DNA of 10,724 bases from Candidatus Tectimicrobiota bacterium. GTDB taxonomy: Bacteria; JACPSX01. The stretch is from positions 1-10,724 of the forward strand of contig JACPSX010000109.1 of assembly GCA_016193065.1 (NCBI GenBank). Reading direction: 5' to 3'. The notes under the pieces were generated by a model that saw nothing but the letters and a program-made list of their open reading frames with translations, had not been told where the DNA came from and did not search any database. Numbering within the stretch: the stretch's first letter is position 1; the number at the start of each line of letters is the position of its first letter. The position numbers and the translations under genes were made by a program. This document shows, one piece after another, positions 1-7,398 of this stretch.

Positions 1-1439
1 GGGCTGTGGAGCTGATCTCCAAATTTCCGCTTCACTTCCCGCAGAAGCTCTTGCGGAGTCTCTACGGCAACAGGGAACTCACTGCGCCAGTCCCACGGCT
101 TACACGCGTCGATGATCGCTCGAGAGTTGAACCACTTCTCCTTATTTGGACCCGGACGAATGGCCGGGTCCAAGGGACCGCTCAAGCAGTGGGTCAGGAT
201 TTCAATGGCGTTCTGCGGATCGCTCCGCGTACCCAATGCCCAGAGAACCTCGTCGTTGTCATAGATATCGATATCGTCGTCCACGACAATCGTATAACGG
301 CCCATATATGCCCCCGCCCCGCACTGTGCGAGCACCCGGGCGGCCTGGCGGGAATGCCCCGCGTATCGCTGACGTATGGCAATGATGCTCAACATGGTTT
401 CCGCGGCCGCATCGTGGAAGCGAATCGCTTTCACATCAGGCACACCCGCTTTTTCCAGTTGCTCCAGGACCACGGCTTCACGCAGCATGGATGAGAACAC
501 CAGCGGCGCAACGGAGGGCTTCAGGGACGGCACGCCGAGGATGATCGGATCGTTTCGATACATGAGCGAAGTGACTTTAATGGTGGAGACGAGCCGGCTG
601 CTGCTCGCATAATAGCCGTGCCACTCGCCGAAGGGTCCTTCGGGCCGCTCGTCCTCAGGGGAAGAAATCCCTTCGATGACAATTTCCGAGGTGGCCGGGA
701 TCGGCAACCCGGTGTGCGGGGCTTGGATCACCTCGATCGGCTCTCCGCGAACTCCGCCTGCCCAATTATATTCAGAGACCCCGTAGGGCAAACTCGCTGA
801 GCCGGCCAGCAGGAGCAGCGGATCATGGCCGAACGACACGGCAACACGCATGGACTCACCCCTGGCGAACAACTGGTCCCTATGAATTCGGGCGTGATGG
901 CTGGGCGATACATGAAAACTCAGCGTCTTCTCATCGTGAATCATGATCCGATAGGTCCCCAGGTTCACCCAACCGGATTCCGGATCTCGCGTGACGGTAA
1001 CGCTGCCTGTGCCGATGTACCGGCCGCCGTCCTGCGTATGATATTTCGGGGCCGGCAGAGAGAACATGTCGATGTCTTTGCCTTCCCGAATATTTTGCAG
1101 GACAGGCCCATCAGATACAATCTCCGGCGCCAGCGAGGGCAGCGAATTTATTTTTTCGCGCAATTTGTAAGAAAACTCGGTGCGCTCGATTCCAGGGTCA
1201 AAATCCAAGGTCATGGCCACGCGGGGCAGCGTTGCCAGTGGATCCAGGAGAACGCGGTAGCCTTTCGGATACCCAACGATCTCATCGCAAAGGAGCGCCC
1301 ATCGTGTCTCCTTCTTGTTTCGCGCCACCATTTCAGAAAGTGCGGACATCTCCATGTCCCAGTGCACTCCGTTGACCCGGCGAAGCTCGTCGAGCTGTTG
1401 AGCATGCATCATCCATTCTCGAAGATCTTTGTGCGGCAT
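1..1439 (-). CDS. UbiD-family prenylated-FMN-dependent decarboxylase (C-terminus cut by the window edge)
   Basis: Predicted to carry out reversible decarboxylation of an aromatic, heteroaromatic or unsaturated carboxylic acid with prenylated FMN in the cytoplasm. The visible 479 residues run from an ATG at 1439 to the left edge without a stop, so only the extreme C-terminus is missing. AGGAGG lies about 11 nt upstream of the ATG (1451-1456). The family core is clear: GGRYIGTGSVTVTRDPE (residues 138-154), WVNLGTYR (157-164) and PEGPFGE (266-272). Against Aspergillus Fdc1 as I recall it, the catalytic Arg-Glu-Glu maps to R164, E267 and E272. The metal/phosphate ligands map to N159, H182 and E223. 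All six are present, so the enzyme looks active. Substrate cannot be read from sequence; UbiD paralogues act on very different acids. No ubiX-type prenyltransferase is in the window, so cofactor must come from elsewhere. It follows the permease gene by 205 nt. Confidence 0.94.
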   Translation of the reverse strand, partial: MPHKDLREWMMHAQQLDELRRVNGVHWDMEMSALSEMVARNKKETRWALLCDEIVGYPKGYRVLLDPLATLPRVAMTLDFDPGIERTEFSYKLREKINSLPSLAPEIVSDGPVLQNIREGKDIDMFSLPAPKYHTQDGGRYIGTGSVTVTRDPESGWVNLGTYRIMIHDEKTLSFHVSPSHHARIHRDQLFARGESMRVAVSFGHDPLLLLAGSASLPYGVSEYNWAGGVRGEPIEVIQAPHTGLPIPATSEIVIEGISSPEDERPEGPFGEWHGYYASSSRLVSTIKVTSLMYRNDPIILGVPSLKPSVAPLVFSSMLREAVVLEQLEKAGVPDVKAIRFHDAAAETMLSIIAIRQRYAGHSRQAARVLAQCGAGAYMGRYTIVVDDDIDIYDNDEVLWALGTRSDPQNAIEILTHCLSGPLDPAIRPGPNKEKWFNSRAIIDACKPWDWRSEFPVAVETPQELLREVKRKFGDQLHS

Positions 1440-1610
1440 AGTCCTTTAACCCTCCTGACGGTCGAGCCGTGATCCTATCGCGGCGCAGAGGCCGACAGTT
1501 GCCGACGCCCGAATAGAGCAATTCCCTTCCATCTCAAAGGCGCAGTACGCCGTCCCGTGAGCACCAGTACCCCGATGGACTCTCGCAGAGCCGGGCTCGC
1601 AGACAACCTT

Positions 1611-1634
1611 TCCTTCCTGAGAACTCAAGAAGGA
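1611..1634 (-). promoter_or_regulatory. RNA hairpin just after the permease gene
   Basis: On the minus strand the arms TCCTTCTTGAG and CTCAGGAAGGA are complementary over 11 positions around a TT centre; in practice the inner pair or two would open. The only imperfect pair is U-G in minus-strand RNA, but C-A on the plus strand. It lies 10 nt downstream of the permease stop. No T-run follows, so it is not a classic intrinsic terminator. A 3'-end stabiliser, processing site or weak attenuator before ubiD are possible roles. Confidence 0.5.
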
Positions 1635-1644
1635 CGTGGGTGCA

Positions 1645-3420
1645 TCAGCTAACGCTCATACTGAGACCAAGCCGCCGCACGACCAAAGCCACCCCGACCG
1701 CCAGGACTGTCACAATGAGCCCCAGGATAGCGGCGCTCTCTATATTGCCGGCCGCCGAGAACTCAAACATCAGCAGCGATAGAGTCCTGCTTGACGGAGT
1801 GACCAGCAGGACGGTCGTGCTGATGTCACGAACAGCTCCAATGAAGGTGACTGCGAACAGGCTCACGAGGGTTGGAGCAATGAGCGGCAGCATGATCCGG
1901 CGATAGGTCCTAAACCAGCTGGCTCCACATACCCGCGAAGAAAATTCAAGCTCCTGAGATATTTGGAGGAATGCGACGCTGGAAAGATTCACGCCCAGCG
2001 GGAGCTCCTTGATAAATAGAGCGAGCAATAAGGCCCCGATGTTGCCGTAGAGGAGTCCCAGCACTGGCATGGAAAGCAGCAACCACAACAATCCGATGCC
2101 CAGCAACATCCCCGGAATGGCCCACGGCAGCCACGTCATCAATCCGATCAACTTGCGGCCGGTCAGATTCGACCGTGCCAGCACGTAGCCCAGAACCGAG
2201 TAAAAAACCAATCCGAGTATCGACGTGCTCAAGCTCAGGACCAGCGTGTTCCTCACGGCAAGACTGAAAACGGGGCTTTCAAGTACGCGTCGCCAGTGGT
2301 CCAGAGTGAACGGATGACTGATCCCAAAAAAGCCGAAGAGCCGCATGAAAGATCCGAGCACCAAGACCGTGACAGGCAATACAACACCGATTCCAATATA
2401 CGCAAACAGCGCGGCCGAAGCAGCGTACCGCCAACGTCCGGTCAGCAACGGCCGCATTGACATACCTCGACCCGTCACGGTCGCGTAGTTGCGGGAAGAG
2501 ACGATCCGTTGGTACAAAAGGGCCAGGAGACATAAGACGCCCAGGATAAGAGTGCTGAGGGCCATTGCCTGAGGGATCTGGGGGGGCTGATAATTAATCA
2601 GATCATAGATCCGCGTAGCGTACACGTAAATGCCTGAGCGCGAGCCCAGGAGCTGCTCGACCTCAAACGCTTCCAGGCTCCGGATCAGGCCGGCGAGTAC
2701 CGCGGTCAGGCTGGCGGGGAGAATCAGAGGAAAAGTGATCCGCCGCAGGGTCTGCCAGTTTTTGGCCCCACACGTGCGCGATACCTCTTCCATGGAGGCG
2801 TCCATGATTCTAAAAGCCGGGGCCAGGAGCATCGTCATAACCGGTACGGTGGCGATGCTCATATGAACCCACAAGATGCCGACTACGGACTGAATATTCA
2901 ATGGCCCAAGCTGCCAGGGCAACTTCTTCAGAAAGATATTGATCAGGCCGCTGTTGGGATCCAGCAAAAGGACCCAACCCAGCGTGATCGGCAAAGCGGG
3001 AAGGAAGAAGGCCGTCCACAGAGCCAGCTCGATCACGGAACGGCCAGGGATCTGAGCGCGAATTAACAACCAGGAAATCAGAAAGGCGATCGCGACCGCC
3101 AGCGGTGCTCGAACGGACAGGATAAGGCTGTACGTCAGCGATGACAATGTCCGCGAGCTCCCAAAGATCGCATCGCTCCAGCCGCTCAGCCCGAAGGTCC
3201 ATGGCTGGCTTGGTTGGGCAACGTTGAATGAGTTGACCACAACAAAGGCGATTGGGAGAACTGTAATAGCGGCAACGCCGATCACCAACGCGATTCCCAG
3301 CCACCGATCCCGCGTGTGCCGCGCCAACAATTGCGGCCGCTCTTCCAACGGGAATCTCCCCTCGACCGCGCTCAACCTCCCCGACTGTCTATCAGCCACT
3401 GGACCCTTTCTACCAACCAC
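1645..3420 (-). CDS. ABC importer permease, fused two-domain type (COG1178-like, iron/thiamine-importer class)
   Basis: Inner-membrane channel subunit that should work with the ATPase and solute-binding protein encoded just upstream. At 591 residues it is two binding-protein-dependent permease domains in one chain, as in FbpB/ThiP-type transporters, with about 12 hydrophobic segments. The first is at about 40-65 and a second block starts at about 333. Each half carries the cytoplasmic EAA loop that contacts the ATPase: residues 211-231 (EEVSRTCGAKNWQTLRRITF) and 491-512 (LEFSSRVCGASWFRTYRRIM). The stated start is a GTG at 3420, the first in-frame start after an upstream stop, with only a weak AGG nearby. 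A GTG at 3399 preceded by AGAAAGGG is a reasonable alternative and would remove 7 residues. The transported substrate is unknown; this architecture is shared by ferric-ion, thiamine, phosphonate and organic-acid importers. Confidence 0.94.
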   Translation of the reverse strand: MVGRKGPVADRQSGRLSAVEGRFPLEERPQLLARHTRDRWLGIALVIGVAAITVLPIAFVVVNSFNVAQPSQPWTFGLSGWSDAIFGSSRTLSSLTYSLILSVRAPLAVAIAFLISWLLIRAQIPGRSVIELALWTAFFLPALPITLGWVLLLDPNSGLINIFLKKLPWQLGPLNIQSVVGILWVHMSIATVPVMTMLLAPAFRIMDASMEEVSRTCGAKNWQTLRRITFPLILPASLTAVLAGLIRSLEAFEVEQLLGSRSGIYVYATRIYDLINYQPPQIPQAMALSTLILGVLCLLALLYQRIVSSRNYATVTGRGMSMRPLLTGRWRYAASAALFAYIGIGVVLPVTVLVLGSFMRLFGFFGISHPFTLDHWRRVLESPVFSLAVRNTLVLSLSTSILGLVFYSVLGYVLARSNLTGRKLIGLMTWLPWAIPGMLLGIGLLWLLLSMPVLGLLYGNIGALLLALFIKELPLGVNLSSVAFLQISQELEFSSRVCGASWFRTYRRIMLPLIAPTLVSLFAVTFIGAVRDISTTVLLVTPSSRTLSLLMFEFSAAGNIESAAILGLIVTVLAVGVALVVRRLGLSMSVS

Positions 3421-3452
3421 TGCAGCATCTTACCTGAGATGGGACAGACACC

Positions 3453-3476
3453 CTGAATCCCGATTGTCGGGTTCAG
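3453..3476 (-). promoter_or_regulatory. Second intergenic hairpin, binding-protein/permease gap
   Basis: Arms read on the plus strand are CTGAA-T-CCCGA and TCGGG-TTCAG around a TTG loop: ten pairs with a single-base bulge. It begins one base after the larger hairpin at 3478-3515, making a tandem structure in the 118-nt gap. No T-run follows in the direction of transcription. Confidence 0.45.
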
Positions 3477-3477
3477 T

Positions 3478-3515
3478 GAAGCAGCCGTTCCCCCACCTAT
3501 AGGAACAGCTGCTTC
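3478..3515 (-). promoter_or_regulatory. Strong intergenic hairpin after the binding-protein gene
   Basis: Plus-strand arms GAAGCAGC-C-GTTCC and GGAAC-A-GCTGCTTC enclose a 10-nt loop. The stem has 13 perfect pairs plus one position that is C-A on the plus strand but U-G wobble in minus-strand RNA, which favours function in the operon transcript. It lies 23 nt downstream of the binding-protein stop and is not followed by a T-run. In importer operons such hairpins commonly protect the binding-protein message or reduce read-through so that binding protein exceeds permease. That role is inference. Confidence 0.6.
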
Positions 3516-3538
3516 GGCCGACACCGCTCCCTCTTGCG

Positions 3539-4628
3539 TCAGCGGCCGAGGGCTTGTTCAATCTGCTTGCGCATCTTGGGTGCTATGTTGACGTAGTAGT
3601 CCTCTTCATACTGGTTGCGGTACTTGGTTTTCGCCTTCGGGATGATATACTGCGGAATCGTAGGGACGACAACGTCGGTACGCCGGCTCGGTTCCAACGA
3701 AATCGCCGTATAGATTTCCTGCCCCCGCTTGGACATGAACCAGTTCACAAATACCGCCGCCGCATTCGGATGGGGCGCGTTCGCAACGATCTTCGGCACG
3801 GCGCTCCCGCCGCTGACGCTCAGCACGCCGTCCGTCGGGAAGACTCGTTCCAGAGGAAACCCTTCTTTCCGGAACGCTTCCGCGTGCGCGGGTATCACGG
3901 CCAGCGCGATCGGTTGACTTCCTTGAGCCATCAACCGCACAACCTCCCGCGCGTCGCGCGTTAACACGAGATCTTGTCCCTTATAGAGAGCTTTCAGGTA
4001 CTCGGGACCGAAATCCTCGAGCAAGGCACGAGCCGTCGCTCCGCCGGCCCCCACCGTCACTTCCTGGGCCACAATCTTCCCCTTGTACTCCGGCTTCAGC
4101 AGGTCCTTCCACGAAGTGATCTTCTTGGGATCGATAACCCGCGTGTTGACCATAAGGTCAATGTGCACCCACTCGGAAACCATCGGCATGTACTGCTGGG
4201 CCTTATCTGCCCACTTGATCCCTCCCTCCCGCCATTTGGATGAATCAGTCACATCGGCGAGCGCAAGCTTGGGTCGAACCGGCGCCAGTAGGCCTTTCGG
4301 ATACAGATCAAGAAATTCCGTAACACCTGAGATGAGGATGTTGGTTGTGTTCTTTCCCGCTGCGGATTCCCGTTCGATCCGGAGCTGAGCAGGACCGGTC
4401 GGCTCGGCTGTGAAGTCGAGCCGGATGCCGAATTCTTCCTGCGGGAATATGACCCGGAAGAATGATGCGGACGCTCCCTTCTTTTTTCGCTGCCTGGACC
4501 ATGGCCGTCCAGCCGGCCTGGTCAGCCGCAAAAGGCTGGCTGGACGCCAAGAGCAATCCGGCAAATGTCATAACCAAAAGCCGGGCGATACTGCGAAGTG
4601 ATCGTGAAGAGTACGGACGCTTTAACAT
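3539..4628 (-). pseudogene. ABC importer periplasmic solute-binding protein (COG1840/FbpA-like), frameshifted
   Basis: Captures the substrate in the periplasm and delivers it to the adjacent permease. The true start is the ATG at 4628, with AGGAGAGG 7 nt upstream (4636-4643). It begins a signal peptide: basic MLKRPYSSRSLRS, a hydrophobic stretch at about 14-30, and likely cleavage after QPFAA at residue 35. The mature start WTAMVQAAKKEGSVRIILPG (40-59) fits the family. After about 4452 this frame becomes nonsense, while the +1-shifted frame carries the rest (IFPQEEFGIRLDFTAEP onward, then DLLKPEYKGKIVAQ, down to the stop at 3539). The junction is also short: homologues have roughly 8-10 more residues between the first strand and the GI-x-x-x-F/Y strand. 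A deletion of about 26-29 nt would explain both shift and shortening. This is either a real inactivating mutation or a consensus error. A nearby A6 run (about 4483-4488) is an alternative error site, but the in-frame match extends past it. The longest open frame (from 4564) has no signal peptide and is not the natural protein. Confidence 0.85.
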
Positions 4629-4635
4629 TTTCTTC

Positions 4636-4643
4636 CCTCTCCT
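4636..4643 (-). promoter_or_regulatory. Ribosome binding site deciding the solute-binding-protein start
   Basis: AGGAGAGG on the minus strand, 7 nt before the ATG at 4628. It supports this start over the in-frame start at 4679, which would put 17 extra hydrophilic residues before the signal peptide. Confidence 0.75.
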
Positions 4644-4688
4644 TCCGTTTACTGTAAGACCTTCTTTCGCATGGCCCAAAGCTGGGGT

Positions 4689-5780
4689 TTACTCGTCAGA
4701 GGCCGGCCAAGTTTTCACCCTCTCTGCATTCATTCTGAGAACAACCTCTTGTCCACGTTCAAGGGCAGTATCTTTTGACGTATCAAAAAGCAATTGAGTC
4801 TCGCCCACTCTCAATACGTATTCGATGTGATCTCCACAATAGATTAGATCTTCGACGATCCCGCGGATCCCATTCTTCGAGATCGCATCCGAAAGCGGCT
4901 CGATAGTTACGTCCTCAGGACGAATTGCCAATCGAACTCGATTACCGTTCGGCGAAGAATCATGGTGCGCAGAAATGGAATCAGGCGTAACGTCAATCTG
5001 GAAAACCGTTCCATTCGCCGATCCCAGGACGACTGGCAGAGTAAGAACACGACCCACGAAACTTTGCACAAAAAAACTCGCGGGCGACTCGTAGACCTCC
5101 AATGGCGTGCCAAGCTGCTCGATTTTCCCCTGGCGCATAACTGCGACTCGATTGGCCAGTGACATTGCCTCGACCTGATCATGCGTGACGTAGAGAATTG
5201 TCATACCCAGGCGTCTCTGCAGCGCCTTCAGTTGTAGACGCATCTCAGCGCGGAGCTTCGCGTCAAGGTTACTCAAGGGCTCATCGAGCAGTAAGATGTC
5301 CGGTTCGTAGGCAAGAGCGCGGGCGAGCGCTACCCGTTGCTGCTGCCCGCCGCTTAGTTGGGTGGCTCGCCGCATCCCGAATTCGCCCAACCCGACCAGG
5401 TTTAAAACTTCTTCAACCTTCTCCTGAATCTTGGCCCGCGGGAAGCCGCGGATTTCGAGCGGGTAAGCAATGTTCTTCCCCACGGTCATATGAGGCCAGA
5501 TTGCATAGGACTGAAACACGAGGCCCAGATTGCGCTTCTCAGCCGAGACGAACACGCGCCGGCTGGCCGAAGCCACGGTCTTACCGCGGATCTTGATTTC
5601 GCCGCCCTCGGGCTCTTCAAGACCGGCTACCAAGCGCAACGTTGTACTCTTGCCACAGCCGCTGGGACCAAGCAGGGCCAATACTTCGCCTCGGCAAAGA
5701 TCGAAGCTCACGCTGTCGACGGCCATGACTCGCCCGTAACTTTTCTGAAGAGCACGGACTTCAAGAATTAGATCGTTCAT
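4689..5780 (-). CDS. ABC importer ATP-binding subunit (FbpC/PotA-like, with C-terminal TOBE-type domain)
   Basis: Cytoplasmic ATPase that powers the importer encoded by the next two genes. The 363-residue product has all nucleotide-binding motifs: Walker A GPSGCGKST (38-46), Q-loop Q90, signature LSGGQQQR (142-149), Walker B ILLLDE (162-167), D-loop SNLD (170-173) and switch H200. A C-terminal beta-rich region from about 240, including RLAIRPEDVTIEPL, matches the TOBE-type regulatory domain of this subfamily. I chose the ATG at 5780, with AGGA 9 nt upstream at 5790-5793. An in-frame TTG at 5789 would sit directly against that AGGA and is unlikely. The stop is 60 nt before the solute-binding-protein start, so ATPase, binding protein and permease form one unit in that order. 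The upstream gap (5781-5999, 219 nt) has no convincing ORF or clear promoter; it is the likeliest place for an internal promoter. Confidence 0.97.
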   Translation of the reverse strand: MNDLILEVRALQKSYGRVMAVDSVSFDLCRGEVLALLGPSGCGKSTTLRLVAGLEEPEGGEIKIRGKTVASASRRVFVSAEKRNLGLVFQSYAIWPHMTVGKNIAYPLEIRGFPRAKIQEKVEEVLNLVGLGEFGMRRATQLSGGQQQRVALARALAYEPDILLLDEPLSNLDAKLRAEMRLQLKALQRRLGMTILYVTHDQVEAMSLANRVAVMRQGKIEQLGTPLEVYESPASFFVQSFVGRVLTLPVVLGSANGTVFQIDVTPDSISAHHDSSPNGNRVRLAIRPEDVTIEPLSDAISKNGIRGIVEDLIYCGDHIEYVLRVGETQLLFDTSKDTALERGQEVVLRMNAERVKTWPASDE

Positions 5781-5999
5781 AATATCCAATCCTAGAGTGA
5801 CAGAAGCGGAGACGAGGCCACGCCTACAACGTGCCTAAGCGCATCGCGCAATCAATCAACCAGCCCGAACTGCGATGGCTACGGTGACTCATGCACCGGC
5901 CCAGAATCTTTTCCTCTGCCGTTGACTCGATGAACAAAAATTAGAAGCCTCCATCTGCTCTCCAACCCTTTCCATCGCTTCTTGCGTGCTGCTCTGCCT

Positions 6000-7340
6000 T
6001 TAAATCACTTCCTTGTGCTTGTCGAGCCAGTCCCTCGGTTCCCGGGCGTAATCTTGCCAGTAGTCCCCCGGCACACTAATTCCTGGGACGGGGGGGATCC
6101 ACTCCTCGCGGAGGATTTCCTTGGGATCGCCGTACTTGGCGGCCAAGGCCACTACCTCCGGATCGTCCAGCGCCGTCAAGTGCCCGTTATCGACCACTTT
6201 GATTCTCTTTCCGTCGCGGCAAATAATCTCGTAAGTCGGGAACAGAAGGTGCACGTGCATGTGCCCGTAGGGATGCTTTTTTTCTTCCGCCCAATTCTCT
6301 GAAGGCCCGTACAGCACGGTCCCGATACCAATGTGGATTATGCCCGATCGGAGCCTCTCCGAGAGAGCACCGGCGCCCGATAGCATAAACGCGTTCGAGG
6401 GCCGCCTCATCTTTGGGTTCGTTCCAATCGCCAACTCCCACCACCAGAAAAGGCCTTCGCTCGGGTATTCTGGGTAACGGATTTTTTTTCCAATATCAAG
6501 AAGCTCCCGCCAAGCATCACCGTACTTGCCACCCTCCTCTATTCGAACAGCCTTGCCCCCCTCAATGTGAAGCTTGATACGGGGAAACGGGCTGCTGATG
6601 TGATTGATCGTCCCCGCCACCACGCCGGAGGCGTCTTCACTGCTGCGCTCATAGGGCGGCGTTGGCCGGCCAAATAAGTGCCCGAAGAAGGGCTTTTCTT
6701 GGAAAAGGGGCAGGGATTTGGTTTGGGCGTATCGATTCAGGTCGTAAGACTCTTCAGGAAATGTGAAGGTAATATCCGTGCCTTCAGGGTCTGTCAGCCG
6801 AACTTTGCCTCCCCTGCCCTTGTTCCATATTTGATCCCATGCTCTATGATTTATTGCGTCCCATACCTCGTATGGAAAATCGGCCGCGGGAAATACCTCA
6901 CGGCTTGTCCAGGGTATGCCTCCATAGCGGAACTTTTTTGCCGGCAGGGAACCGCCCAAAGTGTGGATCAAAATGTCATATTCCCCTCGCTCAGCGACTT
7001 CCTCCGCCCACCTCACACGCTCGATCCACTGTCGAACCTCATTTACTTCGGGAACACCCGGACAGTTATGCATAAACCCCAGCAACTCGTCTGTGTAGTT
7101 CAAAGGACGATCCGGGCCCATGTCAACGCTGATCAGATCCACCTTGCCCGGAAGCTTTCGGATGGCTTGCACAATGGCATCAACAACTGCCTGATCATAA
7201 AAACTGTTCACCACAAGAAGAGCACGTTCCCCGGGCTTCATACCGTAACCCGCAGGTAACGATCCCCCCACAAACGAGCCCACGACCAAGCGCCTAGCTG
7301 TCTCTAATAAACGGGCGTCATAAGGGATCGGGGAACACAT
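6000..7340 (-). CDS. M29 aminopeptidase/NicX-like metalloenzyme (hydrolase or ring-opening dioxygenase)
   Basis: A 446-residue cytoplasmic protein without signal peptide. It resembles the fold shared by M29 metallo-aminopeptidases (AmpS/AmpT) and the Fe(II) enzyme NicX, which opens 2,5-dihydroxypyridine. Family-like blocks are the N-terminal nucleotide-binding-like half (ERALLVVNSFYDQAV, 38-52), VRLTDPEGTDITFTF (180-194), WELAIGTNP (301-309), SGIIHIGIG (332-340) and HPYGHMHVHLLF (356-367). Likely metal ligands are E302, H336 and the histidines at 360-364. M29 and NicX usually have H-x-D at the last site; here it is H-x-H, so metal number and chemistry may differ. The ATG at 7340 has AGGAAGGA 10 nt upstream (7351-7358). 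It starts 58 nt after the Dop-like gene, so co-transcription is likely. Peptidase, amidase (removing a group added by the neighbouring ligases) and aromatic-ring dioxygenase all remain possible. Family assignment is moderate; substrate is unknown. Confidence 0.7.
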   Translation of the reverse strand: MCSPIPYDARLLETARRLVVGSFVGGSLPAGYGMKPGERALLVVNSFYDQAVVDAIVQAIRKLPGKVDLISVDMGPDRPLNYTDELLGFMHNCPGVPEVNEVRQWIERVRWAEEVAERGEYDILIHTLGGSLPAKKFRYGGIPWTSREVFPAADFPYEVWDAINHRAWDQIWNKGRGGKVRLTDPEGTDITFTFPEESYDLNRYAQTKSLPLFQEKPFFGHLFGRPTPPYERSSEDASGVVAGTINHISSPFPRIKLHIEGGKAVRIEEGGKYGDAWRELLDIGKKIRYPEYPSEGLFWWWELAIGTNPKMRRPSNAFMLSGAGALSERLRSGIIHIGIGTVLYGPSENWAEEKKHPYGHMHVHLLFPTYEIICRDGKRIKVVDNGHLTALDDPEVVALAAKYGDPKEILREEWIPPVPGISVPGDYWQDYAREPRDWLDKHKEVI

Positions 7341-7359
7341 ATTTGTTTGTTCCTTCCTA

Positions 7360-7372
7360 AATTTTGAAAATT
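7360..7372. repeat. AT-rich perfect odd palindrome upstream of the M29/NicX-like gene
   Basis: AATTTT-G-AAAATT occupies the 58-nt gap between the Dop-like and M29-like genes, just upstream of the ribosome binding site. It may simply keep the leader unstructured; an operator role is possible but there is no second copy in the window. Confidence 0.3.
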
Positions 7373-7398
7373 ACGTGCTCACGGCAGCTCAAGGGCGA

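Noticed and set aside
6-494. 162-residue open frame on the plus strand
   Set aside because: It is antisense to the clearly conserved UbiD gene, lacks a family-like sequence, and arises from codon bias of the opposite strand.
825-1472. 215-residue open frame on the plus strand
   Set aside because: Also antisense to UbiD; no recognisable domain, while the minus strand encodes the UbiD active site over the same bases.
1446-1628. 60-residue minus-strand frame in the gap before ubiD
   Set aside because: It would start at a TTG with no ribosome binding site, has no recognised similarity, and its first bases form the hairpin at 1611-1634. Possible but unsupported.
3478-3515. Intrinsic transcription terminator
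   Set aside because: The stem is strong, but no T-run follows in the direction of transcription and the importer's permease lies directly downstream.
3539-4564. Intact 341-residue solute-binding protein starting at 4564
   Set aside because: Its first 30 or so residues are the out-of-frame reading of the signal peptide and mature N-terminus; the real start is 4628 and the gene is frameshifted.
5781-5999. Hidden pup-like small gene or promoter in the 219-nt gap
   Set aside because: The best minus-strand frame is about 28 residues with no convincing ribosome binding site and no Gly-Gly terminus; only weak promoter-like hexamers were seen.
6678-7259. 193-residue open frame on the plus strand
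   Set aside because: Antisense shadow of the M29/NicX-like gene, which has a good ribosome binding site and family motifs.
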